From: an uncultured Butyricimonas sp.
GTDB lineage: Bacteria > Bacteroidota > Bacteroidia > Bacteroidales > Marinifilaceae
Direction of reading: 5' to 3'
Length of the DNA stretch: 58,359 nucleotides
Assembly: GCA_944321845.1 (NCBI GenBank)
Contig: CALUMT010000021.1
Coordinates: 1-58,359 of the forward strand
Positions 46,001-56,515 of this stretch are shown here, piece by piece. The position numbers and the translations under genes were made by a program. The notes beneath the pieces are model-generated. The model was not told the origin of the DNA. It saw only the letters and a program-made list of their open reading frames with translations, and did not search any database. Within the stretch, counting starts at the first letter, position 1. The number at the start of each line of letters is the position of its first letter.

Positions 46001-46390
46001 ATGGCAAAGAAGTCTACATCAAACAAGAAACGGCTAGTTAAAGTTGAGGCCGTGGGACAAGCACACGTTCATTCATCTTTTAATAACATTATTGTCTCAA
46101 TGACCAATTCAAATGGACAGGTTATTTCTTGGTCATCTGCAGGCAAAATGGGCTTTAGAGGATCAAAGAAAAACACCCCTTATGCAGCTCAAACGGCAGC
46201 TACCGATTGTGGTAAGGTTGCTTTTGATTTAGGGATGCGTAAAGTAAAGGTTTATGTTAAGGGTCCAGGTAACGGAAGAGAGTCTGCAATCCGTGCAATC
46301 CATGCTTGTGGAATTGAGGTTGCAGAGATTATAGATGTAACTCCACTTCCGCATAATGGATGTCGTCCTCCAAAACGGAGAAGAGTATAA
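46001..46390 (+). CDS. rpsK: 30S ribosomal protein S11
   Basis: S11 is in the 30S platform beside the Shine-Dalgarno helix. The 129-residue protein has [49 protein letters not shown] and ends [18 protein letters not shown]. Confidence 0.98.
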   Translation: MAKKSTSNKKRLVKVEAVGQAHVHSSFNNIIVSMTNSNGQVISWSSAGKMGFRGSKKNTPYAAQTAATDCGKVAFDLGMRKVKVYVKGPGNGRESAIRAIHACGIEVAEIIDVTPLPHNGCRPPKRRRV

Positions 46391-46427
46391 AGTTAATTTT
46401 GGGTGTAATTTTTAATATCAAATAGAG

Positions 46428-47036
46428 ATGGCTAGATACACAGGACCTAAGTCTAAAATAGCAAGGAAATTTGGTGAGCCCATTTATGGACCAGATAAAG
46501 CGTTAGAACATAGAAATTATCCTCCAGGACAACATGGATTAGCTCATCGTAGAAAGAAGATTTCTGAATATGGGGTTCAGTTGAGAGAAAAGCAAAAAGC
46601 AAAATATACTTATGGTTTGTTGGAAAGACAATTCCGCATTCTGTTTGAAAGAGCAGAAAGCCGCAAGGGTGTTACCGGTGAGATTTTGCTTCAATTGTTG
46701 GAGTGCCGTTTGGATAATATCGTTTATCGTTTAGGTATTGCCCCGACAAGAGCTGCTGCTCGTCAATTGGTTTCACATAGACATATCACGGTGAATGGAC
46801 ATGTATGTAATATTCCTTCATGTCATATTCGTCCTAATGATGTTGTTGCGGTGAGAGAGAAGTCTAAGGCTTTGGAGGTAATTAACGAGTCTTTGAGAGG
46901 AAATAGAAGTAGCAAATACTCTTGGTTGGAGTGGGATGCAGCTTCCATGAGTGGTAAATTGCTTAATGTTCCGGAAAGAGTTGATATTCCTGAGAATATT
47001 AAAGAGCAGTTAATCGTAGAATTGTATTCTAAGTAG
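46428..47036 (+). CDS. rpsD: 30S ribosomal protein S4
   Basis: S4 starts 30S assembly and, in E. coli, represses the alpha operon. The 202-residue protein has [68 protein letters not shown] and an S4 RNA-binding domain with [34 protein letters not shown]. No N-terminal zinc cysteines. Confidence 0.98.
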   Translation: MARYTGPKSKIARKFGEPIYGPDKALEHRNYPPGQHGLAHRRKKISEYGVQLREKQKAKYTYGLLERQFRILFERAESRKGVTGEILLQLLECRLDNIVYRLGIAPTRAAARQLVSHRHITVNGHVCNIPSCHIRPNDVVAVREKSKALEVINESLRGNRSSKYSWLEWDAASMSGKLLNVPERVDIPENIKEQLIVELYSK

Positions 47037-47053
47037 TAAAATATTTAATATAT

Positions 47054-48046
47054 ATGGCAATATTAGCTTTCCAGAAACCGGACAAAGTAATCATGCTAGA
47101 ATCAACGGATCGATTCGGAAAATTCGAGTTCCGTCCATTAGAGCCTGGTTATGGTATCACGATAGGTAATCCATTACGTAGAATTTTATTGTCTTCATTG
47201 GAAGGCTTTGCGATTACCGGAATCAAAATTCAAGGTGTTGATCATGAATTTGCGACTATTCCTGGAGTAATCGAGGATGTTACAGAGATTATTTTGAATT
47301 TAAAACAGGTTCGGTTCAAAAGAAAAGTTGAAGAGGTTGAGAACGAGGAGCTGACTGTTGTTATTTCGGGACAGGATACATTTACGGCTGGAGATATGAA
47401 TCATTTCCTACATGGTTTTGATGTATTGAATCCAGAGTTGGTGATTTGTAATATGGATCCCTCTACTTCCCTGGAAATGGAATTGACAATCCAAAAGGGA
47501 CGTGGTTATGTTCCTGCTTCAGAAAATATGCCAGCAGACGTTGAGATTGGATTTATTCCTATTGATGCGATTTATACTCCGATCAGGAACGTGAAGTATG
47601 AGATCGAAAACTATCGTGTTGAGGGTAAAACAGATTACGAACGACTTCTTTTTGAAATAGAGACTGATGGTTCTATAAATCCGACAGATGCTTTGAAAGA
47701 GGCGGCTAAAATATTGATTCATCATTTCATGTTGTTCTCTGATGAAAAGATTACCTTGGAAGCCGAGGATAAATATGGAAACGAAGAGTTTGATGAAGAG
47801 GTATTGCATATGCGTCAATTGTTGAAGACGAAGTTGGTTGATATGGATCTTTCTGTTAGAGCATTGAATTGTTTAAAGTCTGCAGAGGTAGAAACTTTAG
47901 GCGAGCTTGTTCAGTTTAACAAGAATGATTTGTTGAAATTCAGGAACTTTGGTAAGAAGTCTTTAACGGAATTAGAAGCTTTACTGGAGAATAATAACCT
48001 GGAGTTCGGTATGGACGTTGCCAAGTATAAATTAGACAAAGAATAG
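47054..48046 (+). CDS. rpoA: RNA polymerase alpha subunit
   Basis: The alpha dimer nucleates RNA polymerase assembly and its C-terminal domain contacts UP elements and activators. The 330-residue protein has [48 protein letters not shown] and the C-terminal domain [51 protein letters not shown]. Typical length. Confidence 0.98.
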   Translation: MAILAFQKPDKVIMLESTDRFGKFEFRPLEPGYGITIGNPLRRILLSSLEGFAITGIKIQGVDHEFATIPGVIEDVTEIILNLKQVRFKRKVEEVENEELTVVISGQDTFTAGDMNHFLHGFDVLNPELVICNMDPSTSLEMELTIQKGRGYVPASENMPADVEIGFIPIDAIYTPIRNVKYEIENYRVEGKTDYERLLFEIETDGSINPTDALKEAAKILIHHFMLFSDEKITLEAEDKYGNEEFDEEVLHMRQLLKTKLVDMDLSVRALNCLKSAEVETLGELVQFNKNDLLKFRNFGKKSLTELEALLENNNLEFGMDVAKYKLDKE

Positions 48047-48051
48047 GTAAA

Positions 48052-48546
48052 ATGAGACATAATAGGAAAATAAACCACTTAGGAAGAAAGAGTGCTCATA
48101 GAAAAGCATTACTTTCTAATATGGCTTGTTCTTTGATTCTTCACAAGAGAATTCAAACGACATTAGCAAAAGCTAAGGCCTTGAAGTTATTTGTTGAGCC
48201 GCTTTTGACAAAGTGTAAAAATGACACGACGCATTCTCGAAGAACCGTGTTCTCTTATCTTAGACGTAAAGAAGTTGTTGCAGAATTGTTTGGGGATATT
48301 GCTCAAAAAATCGCTAACCGCCCGGGTGGATATACTCGTATTTTGAAATTGGGTAATCGTTTGGGGGATAACGCAGAGATGTGTATTATTGAGTTAGTTG
48401 ATTATAATACAACTTATACGGAAGTTAAAAAAGAGGAAGCGAAGAAAACTACTCGCCGTAGAAGAACTTCTTCAGCGAAGAAGGAAGATGCTCCGGCAGT
48501 GGAAGCTTCAGCAGAAAATGCTCCAGAAGAAGCTAAAGCAGAATAA
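48052..48546 (+). CDS. rplQ: 50S ribosomal protein L17 with acidic C-terminal tail
   Basis: L17 lies near the tunnel exit. The 164-residue protein starts [44 protein letters not shown] and has [30 protein letters not shown]. After residue about 125 a Lys/Arg then Ala/Glu-rich tail of about 40 residues extends beyond the E. coli length; such tails are common in Bacteroidetes. Last gene of the ribosomal cluster, with a strong terminator behind it. Confidence 0.97.
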   Translation: MRHNRKINHLGRKSAHRKALLSNMACSLILHKRIQTTLAKAKALKLFVEPLLTKCKNDTTHSRRTVFSYLRRKEVVAELFGDIAQKIANRPGGYTRILKLGNRLGDNAEMCIIELVDYNTTYTEVKKEEAKKTTRRRRTSSAKKEDAPAVEASAENAPEEAKAE

Positions 48547-48567
48547 TATATTATTACATTCTGATAT

Positions 48568-48602
48568 AATTGCCTCAAAGAAATTTGAGGCAATTTTTTT
48601 TT
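48568..48602 (+). terminator. terminator of the ribosomal protein cluster
   Basis: A perfect 12-bp stem (48568-48579 with 48584-48595), GAAA tetraloop and a long T run make a strong intrinsic terminator 22 bases after rplQ. Confidence 0.95.
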
Positions 48603-48649
48603 CTCGTTATTTTCTCGTATCTTGCTAACATTGTAAATTTACTTATTAA

Positions 48650-49945
<1,296 letters not shown>

Positions 49946-49955
49946 TTTTTATTGT

Positions 49956-49993
49956 GATCCCGCAGTTTATTCTTCATCCTGCGGGATCTTTTT
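49956..49993 (+). terminator. eno terminator lying inside the end of rsmI
   Basis: A perfect 10-bp stem (49956-49965 with 49979-49988) and a T run form a terminator for eno. Its loop and right arm are at the same time the last codons of the convergent rsmI gene, whose stop is at 49967. Confidence 0.88.
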
Positions 49994-50674
49994 ATCTTCT
50001 AGCAAGCATCCTGCCACGATAAGAACGATTTCTCCCTTCACTCCTGTGGTGTTGAAGTGAGCGATAAGTTCTTTTAATGTGCCTCTTTGGTAGTCTTCAT
50101 GGATTTTCGAGATCTCTCGTGCTACACATGCCCGACGTTCTTCCCCGAAGTATTGGCTCATTTGCTCTAGGGTTTTTATGAGACGGAATGGAGATTCGTA
50201 GAATATCATTGTTCTTTCCTCTGTTGTCAATTTATGAAGCTTGGATTGCCGACCTTTTTTTTGCGGGAGGAAACCTTCAAAGCAGAAACGATCGCATGGG
50301 AAACCCGAGTTGACAAGTGCAGGGACAAAGGCTGTCGCTCCGGGAAGACATTCGGTGGTAATCCCTCGTTCTATGCAGGTTCGTACAAGTAAGAAGCCAG
50401 GGTCACTGATGCCGGGTGTGCCGGCATCGCTAATTAAGGCGATGTCTTCATCATTTTTTAAGATGCGTTCACTGATGTGATTTACTTGTTGATGCTCGTT
50501 AAATTTATGGTGAGACAATAGCGGGGTATTTATTCCGTAATGTTTAAGTAGTATGGAAGATGTTCTTGTGTCTTCTGCAAGGATCAGGGATACTTCTTTT
50601 AATATTCGTAACGCTCTTAGCGTGATGTCCTCTAGGTTACCTACAGGGGTTGGAATGAGATATAATTTTGCCAT
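49967..50674 (-). CDS. rsmI: 16S rRNA 2'-O-ribose methyltransferase RsmI
   Basis: RsmI methylates the 2'-OH of C1402 in 16S rRNA. The 235-residue protein begins MAKLYLIPTPVGNLEDITLRALRIL and has LISDAGTPGISDPGFLLVR, PGATAFVPALVNSGFPCDRF, FYESPFRLIKTLEQM and REISKIHEDYQRG, the tetrapyrrole-methylase fold of this family. Start at 50674 is set by MAKLYLIPTPVGN; the open frame extends 45 codons further without similarity. A minus-strand TATCTTTG at 50710-50703 is a likely -7 box. Its C-terminal codons form part of the eno terminator. Confidence 0.95.
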   Translation of the reverse strand: MAKLYLIPTPVGNLEDITLRALRILKEVSLILAEDTRTSSILLKHYGINTPLLSHHKFNEHQQVNHISERILKNDEDIALISDAGTPGISDPGFLLVRTCIERGITTECLPGATAFVPALVNSGFPCDRFCFEGFLPQKKGRQSKLHKLTTEERTMIFYESPFRLIKTLEQMSQYFGEERRACVAREISKIHEDYQRGTLKELIAHFNTTGVKGEIVLIVAGCLLEDKKIPQDEE

Positions 50675-50848
50675 AAATATAATTCCCGGATATTTAACGA
50701 TACAAAGATATGCGATTTTGCTTGAAATAATGTGCATGTTTGTTTGAAATATGCTTTGCGGAACAAGAAAATCGAATGTATTTACTATAAATATATCGTT
50801 GATTATCAATGGTTTTTATATATAATGAAAAATATTCTTTGCTAATTG

Positions 50849-50879
50849 TTTGGAGGGAATGAAAAATGCAGTATATTTG
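50849..50879 (+). promoter_or_regulatory. promoter of the tRNA-Glu / rpsT unit
   Basis: TTTG (50849-50852), 19 bp, then TATATTTG (50872-50879), a full match to the Bacteroidales promoter, ends 19 bases before the first tRNA. Confidence 0.8.
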
Positions 50880-50898
50880 CAACCGCTAAACAAAGCAT

Positions 50899-50970
50899 GG
50901 CCCGTTCGTCTAGGGGTTAGGACGTAAGATTCTCATTCTTAAAACACGAGTTCGATTCTCGTACGGGCTA
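50899..50970 (+). tRNA. tRNA-Glu (anticodon CTC)
   Basis: A 72-nt cloverleaf: acceptor GGCCCGT/ACGGGCT, D arm GTC...GAC with AGGGGTTA loop, anticodon stem TAAGA/TCTTA with loop TTCTCAT (anticodon CTC), T arm ACGAG/CTCGT with TTCGATT. Pair 1-72 is G-U. CCA is not encoded. It differs from the two following copies at the anticodon and in one compensated stem pair. Confidence 0.95.
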
Positions 50971-50983
50971 CTTTAGTAATGAT

Positions 50984-51055
50984 GGTCCGTTCGTCTAGGG
51001 GTTAGGACGCAAGATTTTCATTCTTGAAACACGAGTTCGATTCTCGTACGGACTA
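50984..51055 (+). tRNA. tRNA-Glu (anticodon TTC)
   Basis: Same cloverleaf as its neighbours; anticodon loop TTTTCAT, stem CAAGA/TCTTG. The acceptor is GGTCCGT/ACGGACT, so the third pair is T-A here and C-G in the other two copies, a compensated change. CCA is not encoded. Confidence 0.96.
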
Positions 51056-51070
51056 CCGCCAAGTTTTAAC

Positions 51071-51142
51071 GGCCCGTTCGTCTAGGGGTTAGGACGCAAG
51101 ATTTTCATTCTTGAAACACGAGTTCGATTCTCGTACGGGCTA
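51071..51142 (+). tRNA. tRNA-Glu (anticodon TTC)
   Basis: Identical to the preceding TTC copy except for the third acceptor pair (C-G). CCA is not encoded. rpsT begins 26 bases downstream, so the tRNAs and rpsT probably share a transcript. Confidence 0.96.
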
Positions 51143-51168
51143 CTAAGTTGAATTAAATTATTGAAGAG

Positions 51169-51420
51169 ATGGCAAATCATCAGTCAGCAGAAAAAAGAAT
51201 ACGTCAATCAGAGAAAAGAAGATTACATAATCGTTATTATGCAAAAACTGCTAGAAATGCAGTGAAGAAATTGCGTGCAATGACGGAAAAGGATGCTGCT
51301 TTGGAGTTGTTCCCTAAGGTAGTTTCTATGTTGGATAAATTAGCTAAAAAGCATATTATCCATAAAAATAAAGCGGCTAATCTTGCTTCGAAGTTGGCTT
51401 TGCATGTCAATAAATTATAA
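51169..51420 (+). CDS. rpsT: 30S ribosomal protein S20
   Basis: S20 is a helical bundle protein binding the bottom of the 30S subunit. The 83-residue protein begins [37 protein letters not shown] and ends [23 protein letters not shown]. It lies directly behind the tRNA-Glu genes with no separate promoter visible, so processing of a common transcript is likely. Confidence 0.97.
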   Translation: MANHQSAEKRIRQSEKRRLHNRYYAKTARNAVKKLRAMTEKDAALELFPKVVSMLDKLAKKHIIHKNKAANLASKLALHVNKL

Positions 51421-51484
51421 TTGATATTTTGATTGAACGAAATATTACAAGGTGACAATTTTTTGTTACCTTTGTTTTTTATTG

Positions 51485-51519
51485 TATCTTGAGAAGAATT
51501 TTCTCAAGATATTTTTTTT
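51485..51519 (+). terminator. terminator after rpsT
   Basis: A perfect 11-bp stem (51485-51495 with 51501-51511) and eight T residues. A TACCTTTG -7-like element at 51467-51474 lies just upstream; if it serves radC, the hairpin would form the 5' end of that mRNA. Confidence 0.88.
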
Positions 51520-51541
51520 GTTGATTTGCGATTGAATTTTG

Positions 51542-52237
51542 ATGGACAATAGATATATTCCAATTACCTCTTGGGCAGAAGAGGATCGGCCTCGAGAAAA
51601 ATTACTGACGAAAGGAGTTTTCTCATTATCAATAAACGAATTGATCGCAATATTGTTGCGTTCTGGTTCTGGAGGAGAATCCGCCTTGGATTTGGCGAGA
51701 AGAATATTGGGTGATTGTGGTAATGATTTGAATCAGTTGGCTCGATTGAGTATTGATGAATTGATGGGACGTTATAAAGGGATGGGAATTGCAAAAGCAG
51801 CTTCCATCGTTGCTGCTATGGAATTGGGACGACGACGGATGTTGGAGGGAATGGCCGATGCTCCCTTGCTGACAACAAGTCGGGATGTATATAATTATTT
51901 GCGTCCGCGTTTGGGGGATTTGGATCATGAGGAGTTTTGGATTGTGGCTTTGACGGGGGGAGGGCGAGTGAAAGGAAGTGAGCGCTTATTCTCTGGGGGA
52001 TGGAATCTAACTTCTGTAGATGTACGTATGATTTTTCGCCGTCTGCTTGAATTGAAGGTTGTGGCATTTGTGATTGCTCATAATCATCCAAGTGGTAATC
52101 TCGTTCCGAGTCGGCAGGATGTGGACTTAACTTCAAAGATAAAAGAGGCTGGTCGGCTATTGGATATAACACTTTTGGATCATGTTATAGTGAGCATGAA
52201 TGGTTACTATAGTTTTGCAGACGAAGGAGCTTTGTAG
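51542..52237 (+). CDS. radC: RadC-like JAB-domain protein
   Basis: A 231-residue protein of the RadC/YeeS family: N-terminal helix-hairpin-helix region (RPREKLLTKGVFSLSINELIAILLRSGSGGESALDLARRIL, YKGMGIAKAASIVAAMELGRR) and a JAB/MPN metalloprotease-like domain with AHNHPSGNLVPSRQDVDLTSKI, which contains the HxH...S..D zinc motif. Despite its name, a role in DNA repair is not established. Start at ATG 51542 (MDNRYIPITSWAEEDRPREK). Confidence 0.93.
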   Translation: MDNRYIPITSWAEEDRPREKLLTKGVFSLSINELIAILLRSGSGGESALDLARRILGDCGNDLNQLARLSIDELMGRYKGMGIAKAASIVAAMELGRRRMLEGMADAPLLTTSRDVYNYLRPRLGDLDHEEFWIVALTGGGRVKGSERLFSGGWNLTSVDVRMIFRRLLELKVVAFVIAHNHPSGNLVPSRQDVDLTSKIKEAGRLLDITLLDHVIVSMNGYYSFADEGAL

Positions 52238-52244
52238 TGGATGT

Positions 52245-52293
52245 CTGTCACGGAATGGACAGAATGTCATTAAATCCTTTTGACAATGTGACA
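52245..52293. repeat. inverted repeats upstream of grpE (possible activator sites)
   Basis: CTGTC (52245-52249) and GACAG (52258-52262) form one inverted repeat; TGTCA (52265-52269) and TGACA (52281-52285) a second; a further TGACA lies at 52289-52293. They sit about 12-60 bases upstream of a sigma-54-like element, the position expected for an enhancer-binding activator. Confidence 0.45.
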
Positions 52294-52298
52294 TATTG

Positions 52299-52320
52299 CT
52301 CTGCTGGCAGAGATTTTGTA
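52299..52320 (+). promoter_or_regulatory. sigma-54-like element upstream of grpE-dnaJ
   Basis: TGGCAG (52305-52310), five bases, TTGTA (52316-52320) differs from TGGCACN5TTGCA at two positions, one in the -12 GC. It overlaps a perfect palindrome CTCTGC-TG-GCAGAG (52299-52312). It would start transcription about 12 bases before the grpE start codon. Confidence 0.4.
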
Positions 52321-52343
52321 GGAGATGAATAATTAAATTTAAA

Positions 52344-52910
52344 ATGACTATGGCAAAAGATAAGAATGAGTCTCCAGAGCAAGAGATCCTGGAGGAGAAA
52401 AAGATGGAAACGGAGAATACCTCGGAAAAAAAAGCCGGGGAAGATTCTGCTAATGAGACGGATAATGTGGAGATGCTGGGGAAAAAATTAATGGAAATGA
52501 ATGATAAATATCTCCGATTGTCTGCAGAATTTGATAATTATCGCAAACGGACATTGAAGGAGAAAATGGAATTGACAAAGTCCGCCGGTGAACAGTTATT
52601 AATGAATATTCTGCCTGTCGTTGATAATTTTGAACGGGCTCTGAAGAGTATGGACACGGCAACGGATGTTGCGGCCTTAAAAGCTGGAGTGGATTTGATA
52701 TACGCGAATTTTAAAGACTTCCTGGGACGGAATGGTGTGAAGGAGATTGAGGCGACGGGGTGTGACTTTAATACAGATGTACATGAGGCTGTGACATTGA
52801 TACCAGCCCCGACTCCTGAGATGAAAGGAAAGGTCATCGATTGTGTCCAGAAGGGATATTTCTTGAATGATAAGGTAATACGTTTTGCGAAGGTTGTGGT
52901 GGGAGAATAA
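52344..52910 (+). CDS. grpE: nucleotide exchange factor GrpE
   Basis: GrpE releases ADP from DnaK. The 188-residue protein has a charged N-terminal tail (about 1-60), a long coiled coil (MLGKKLMEMNDKYLRLSAEFDNYRKRTLKEKMELTKSAGEQLLMNILPVVDNFERAL) and the C-terminal wing ending ATGCDFNTDVHEAVTLIPAPTPEMKGKVIDCVQKGYFLNDKVIRFAKVVVGE, typical of the family. dnaJ follows by 18 bases. A second ATG two codons in is an alternative start. Confidence 0.97.
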   Translation: MTMAKDKNESPEQEILEEKKMETENTSEKKAGEDSANETDNVEMLGKKLMEMNDKYLRLSAEFDNYRKRTLKEKMELTKSAGEQLLMNILPVVDNFERALKSMDTATDVAALKAGVDLIYANFKDFLGRNGVKEIEATGCDFNTDVHEAVTLIPAPTPEMKGKVIDCVQKGYFLNDKVIRFAKVVVGE

Positions 52911-52928
52911 TAAATAAACACGATTGTA

Positions 52929-54065
52929 ATGGAAAAGAGGGATTATTACGAGGTGCTAGGGGTGGCGAAGAATGCTGATGCTGCAGAGATAAAAAAAGCT
53001 TATCGGAAATTAGCGTTGAAGTATCATCCTGATAAAAATCCGGGAGACAAAGAGGCGGAAGAGAAGTTTAAAGAGGCCGCGGAAGCGTATGATGTCTTGA
53101 GTAATGAGGAGAAAAGGAGACGTTACGATCAATTCGGACATGCAGGCATGGGGGGTGCTGGAGGATTTGGAGGGGGCGGAATGAGCATGGACGATATATT
53201 CTCTCATTTCGGGGATATATTTGGAGGTTTTGGTGGCTTCGGAGGTTTCGGTGGGGGACGCTCCGCTCGTAGGGTGAATAGAGGTACTAATCTGAGAGTC
53301 AAGGTGAAGTTGAATTTGCAAGAGATTGCGACGGGTGTGGAGAAGAAGATAAAAGTAAAAAAATATGTGGCATGTCAACATTGCAATGGTACGGGTGCTA
53401 AAGACGGGCATTCATATTCCACGTGTTCTACATGTAAGGGAACGGGCCAGGTGACGAGAGTGCAGAACACGATCCTGGGTGCTATGCAAACGACCTCAAC
53501 ATGTCCTACTTGTGAAGGAGAAGGAAAGATTATCAACGAGAAATGCGTGCATTGTGGAGGAGAAGGTGTCGTTTTATCGGAAGAGGTGATAACTATCAAT
53601 ATCCCTGCCGGTGTTGCAGAAGGAATGCAATTGTCTTTGAGTGGAAAGGGAAATGCGGCTCGTCGAGGAGGAATCAGTGGCGATTTAATCGTGTTAATTG
53701 AGGAAGAGGAACATCCTGAGTTGGTTCGTGACGGAAATGATTTATTATATAATGTATTTATCGGATTCCCGGAGGCCGTGTTGGGAGAAGCCGTGGAGAT
53801 TCCCACGATAGAAGGTAAGGTTAAGGTTAAGATAGAGCCGGGCACGCAACCCGGAAAGATCTTGCGTTTGCGAGGTAAAGGATTGCCCGACGTGAACGGC
53901 TATGGCAAAGGCGACTTATTGGTAAAGGTAAACATCTGGGTACCTAAGAATCTTTCCAAAGAAGACCGGAAATTAATCGAGAAAATGAATGAAAGCAATG
54001 GATTCCGGCCTGGAGCTACCGAGAAACGGGGAATCTTCTCCAAAATGAAAGATTTTTTTGATTGA
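52929..54065 (+). CDS. dnaJ: chaperone DnaJ
   Basis: DnaJ stimulates the DnaK ATPase and presents unfolded clients. The 378-residue type I protein has a J domain with HPD (KYHPDKNPG), a Gly/Phe-rich linker (about 72-115), four zinc-finger repeats ([32 protein letters not shown]) and the beta-sandwich client domains ending at KDFFD. All zinc cysteines are intact. It is co-transcribed with grpE; dnaK is not in the window. Confidence 0.98.
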   Translation: MEKRDYYEVLGVAKNADAAEIKKAYRKLALKYHPDKNPGDKEAEEKFKEAAEAYDVLSNEEKRRRYDQFGHAGMGGAGGFGGGGMSMDDIFSHFGDIFGGFGGFGGFGGGRSARRVNRGTNLRVKVKLNLQEIATGVEKKIKVKKYVACQHCNGTGAKDGHSYSTCSTCKGTGQVTRVQNTILGAMQTTSTCPTCEGEGKIINEKCVHCGGEGVVLSEEVITINIPAGVAEGMQLSLSGKGNAARRGGISGDLIVLIEEEEHPELVRDGNDLLYNVFIGFPEAVLGEAVEIPTIEGKVKVKIEPGTQPGKILRLRGKGLPDVNGYGKGDLLVKVNIWVPKNLSKEDRKLIEKMNESNGFRPGATEKRGIFSKMKDFFD

Positions 54066-54122
54066 AAGATAGAAAAAGCATAGAATCACTATATTTGTCG
54101 ATAGGTAAACGGATAAATAAAT

Positions 54123-55067
54123 ATGGTTACATTAACCCAGCTTGAATATATTGTTGCGGTTGAAGAATGCCGTCATTTTGCCATGGCGGCAGATAAATGT
54201 TTCGTGACGCAACCGACATTGAGTATGCAGATTAAGAAATTGGAAGAGGATCTGGGTGTAATCATATTTGACCGTAGCCGTCAGCCGGTAGTCCCCACGG
54301 ATATCGGTTCCAAGTTGATCGAGCAGGCGCGGCTTGTGCTCGCCTCGACTCGGCGTTTACAGGAAATTATCAATGAAAGCAAGCAGGAAGTCACGGGGAC
54401 GCTAAGGATCGGGATAATACCGACATTGGCTCCTTTCCTTTTGCCGATTTTTATTGGGGATTACATACGTAAATACCCGGCGGTGAATGTTGAGGTCGAG
54501 GAATTGGTCTCTGAGGAAATCATAAAAAGGTTAAAGCGGGATACATTGGATGCCGGTATTTTCGTTACGCCATTTCATGACGAGAAAATCATCGAGCGTC
54601 CGGTGTTCTACGAGCAGATGCTGATCTACGCGCATCCAGAACATGAGTTATTAAAGAAATTGACGCTGGATATCACGGATATCGCCACGCCTGAAATCTG
54701 GATGCTTGGCGATGGGCATTGTTTCCGTGATCAGGTGATTAATTTGTGTGAGATGCATAATATACAGCATCGGAATTTGCCGTTCGATTTCGAGAGTAAC
54801 TCGTTGGAGACATTGATGAAAATTGTCGATCGCGAAGGCGGGTTCACCTTGATTCCCGAGTTGGCTCTGTTATACATGGACGAGGAGAAAAAGAAACAGG
54901 TTCGTCCATTCACCGCCTACTGCCCATTGCGGGAGGTGAGTGTTATTTATTCCCGCTATTACACGAAACAAAAACTGATAGAGCTGCTTTGCCGGGATAT
55001 CCAGCAAGTTGTTCCTCCCGAGATGTTGAAAAAAGAACGGGGAAAAGTCGTAGAATGGAGAAAATAA
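54123..55067 (+). CDS. oxyR: hydrogen-peroxide-sensing regulator OxyR
   Basis: A 314-residue LysR-family activator. The N-terminal winged helix ([51 protein letters not shown]) is followed by the ligand domain, in which [15 protein letters not shown] keeps the two cysteines of E. coli OxyR (Cys199 and Cys208, eight residues apart). It therefore should sense peroxide by disulfide formation. In Bacteroides OxyR controls katB, ahpCF and dps. A TATATTTG -7-like element at 54090-54097 lies upstream. Confidence 0.94.
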   Translation: MVTLTQLEYIVAVEECRHFAMAADKCFVTQPTLSMQIKKLEEDLGVIIFDRSRQPVVPTDIGSKLIEQARLVLASTRRLQEIINESKQEVTGTLRIGIIPTLAPFLLPIFIGDYIRKYPAVNVEVEELVSEEIIKRLKRDTLDAGIFVTPFHDEKIIERPVFYEQMLIYAHPEHELLKKLTLDITDIATPEIWMLGDGHCFRDQVINLCEMHNIQHRNLPFDFESNSLETLMKIVDREGGFTLIPELALLYMDEEKKKQVRPFTAYCPLREVSVIYSRYYTKQKLIELLCRDIQQVVPPEMLKKERGKVVEWRK

Positions 55068-55075
55068 GTCAGAAA

Positions 55076-55666
55076 ATGGGAAATGTAGATAATATAAAGA
55101 AAAGTTTCGAGGATGCCTTGCATGTTTTATCTGATTTCATGAATAACGAGGAGAATCTCGGCAAGATAGACATGGCGGCGGGCATATTAACCGACGTGTT
55201 GCGTGATAACGGGAAAGTGTTGAGTTGCGGAAACGGTGGCTCCATGAGTGACGCAATGCATTTCGCCGAGGAATTGACAGGGCGTTTCCGGGAGAATCGC
55301 AAGGCCTTACCGGCAATAGCAATTGCTGACCCGACGCACCTGACTTGCACGGGAAATGATTTCGGCTTCGATTACATATTCTCTCGTTATGTTGAGGCGC
55401 ATGGTCGGGCCGGGGATGCTCTTTTGGCGATAAGTACGTCCGGAAACTCGGCGAACGTGATTAAGGCCATCGAGAGTGCCAGGGAGTTAGGCATGAAAGT
55501 CATTGGTTTGTCGGGAAAGAATGGCGGAAAGATGAAAGATTTGTGCGACGTGAATATTTGTGTCCCCTGGATGGGGTATTCGGACCGGATACAAGAAGTG
55601 CATATTAAGGTTATACATATCCTGATCGAGGAGATTGAACGTCGTTTGGGCCTGGCTGGAAAATAA
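55076..55666 (+). CDS. gmhA: sedoheptulose-7-phosphate isomerase (phosphoheptose isomerase)
   Basis: GmhA converts sedoheptulose 7-phosphate to D-glycero-D-manno-heptose 7-phosphate, the first step of ADP-heptose synthesis for lipopolysaccharide core or other glycans. The 196-residue SIS-domain protein has [86 protein letters not shown] and [19 protein letters not shown]. The start at 55076 aligns its length with E. coli GmhA; an in-frame ATG at 55055 overlaps the oxyR stop. It may be co-transcribed with oxyR. Confidence 0.95.
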   Translation: MGNVDNIKKSFEDALHVLSDFMNNEENLGKIDMAAGILTDVLRDNGKVLSCGNGGSMSDAMHFAEELTGRFRENRKALPAIAIADPTHLTCTGNDFGFDYIFSRYVEAHGRAGDALLAISTSGNSANVIKAIESARELGMKVIGLSGKNGGKMKDLCDVNICVPWMGYSDRIQEVHIKVIHILIEEIERRLGLAGK

Positions 55667-55716
55667 AGAATACACGTGATAACAATAAATATACTTCAAT
55701 TTAACTTATAAGCGTT

Positions 55717-56388
55717 ATGGGAAATAAAATTAATGATCCGATTGTGCGCTTGATGGGGTTGCGTTATAAGTCGCACCCGTGGCATGGATTGGATATCGGG
55801 GTAGACTTTCCGACCGTCGTGACGGCTTTTATCGAGATGGTACCCACGGATACGGTAAAATACGAGTTGGACAAGGTCAGCGGCTACATCAAAATTGACC
55901 GTCCTCAAAAATATTCGAATGTTGTTCCTGCCTTGTACGGATTCCTGCCCCAGACATATTGTGGAGGACTCGTGGCGGAATACTGCATGGCGCAAACGGG
56001 TCGGACGGACATTCACGGGGATGGAGACCCCTTGGATATTTGCGTGTTGACCGAGAAGACTATCTCTCATGGAGATATCATTGCCGATGTCCGTCCGTTA
56101 GGCGGTTTCCGGATGTTGGATCGTGATGAAGCGGATGATAAAATAATTGCTGTCTTGAAGCATGACGCCACTTACAGTATTTACAACGACATATCTGAGC
56201 TGCCTCATATCGTGGTCGATAGATTGAAACATTATTTCTTGACCTATAAAGACCTGCCAGGAGAGGAGAGACGCACGGAAATAACCCATGTCTACAACAA
56301 GGAAGAGGCTTACGAGGTTATCCGGCGCAGCGCGGAGGATTACAAGAACCATTTCCAGAGCTTGGAAGATATCCTGAGTCGTGTATAA
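55717..56388 (+). CDS. ppa: inorganic pyrophosphatase (family I)
   Basis: It hydrolyses pyrophosphate to phosphate, driving biosynthetic reactions. The 223-residue protein has the family I signature GDGDPLDICVLTE, upstream KYELDKVSGYIKIDRPQKYSNVVPALYGFLPQTYCG, and DEADDKIIAVLKHDATYSIYNDISELP. Length fits the slightly longer Bacteroidetes form. A strong terminator follows. Confidence 0.97.
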   Translation: MGNKINDPIVRLMGLRYKSHPWHGLDIGVDFPTVVTAFIEMVPTDTVKYELDKVSGYIKIDRPQKYSNVVPALYGFLPQTYCGGLVAEYCMAQTGRTDIHGDGDPLDICVLTEKTISHGDIIADVRPLGGFRMLDRDEADDKIIAVLKHDATYSIYNDISELPHIVVDRLKHYFLTYKDLPGEERRTEITHVYNKEEAYEVIRRSAEDYKNHFQSLEDILSRV

Positions 56389-56414
56389 TCAAGAAACTAT
56401 CTTGGAATAAAGTG

Positions 56415-56455
56415 AACCCTAAAAGTCTACGCGAGACTTTTAGGGTTTATTTTAT
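56415..56455 (+). terminator. terminator after ppa
   Basis: A perfect 14-bp stem (56415-56428 with 56434-56447) with a 5-nt loop and a T-rich tail. It lies 26 bases after the ppa stop. Confidence 0.93.
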
Positions 56456-56515
56456 GACTTGAAGCCTCCTTTGGTGTGAGTTGATTAATAATCATGCGAA
56501 TGTTATGTATTTGTG

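Noticed and set aside
50899-51142. Three evenly spaced near-identical repeats, possibly CRISPR or a tandem repeat
   Set aside because: Each unit folds as a complete tRNA-Glu cloverleaf; spacers are 13-15 bp and not spacer-like.
51449-51474. Extra hairpin (AAGGTGACA/TGTTACCTT) after rpsT as a second terminator
   Set aside because: It has a G-U pair and overlaps a TACCTTTG promoter-like box; the stronger 11-bp hairpin at 51485-51519 is the better terminator.
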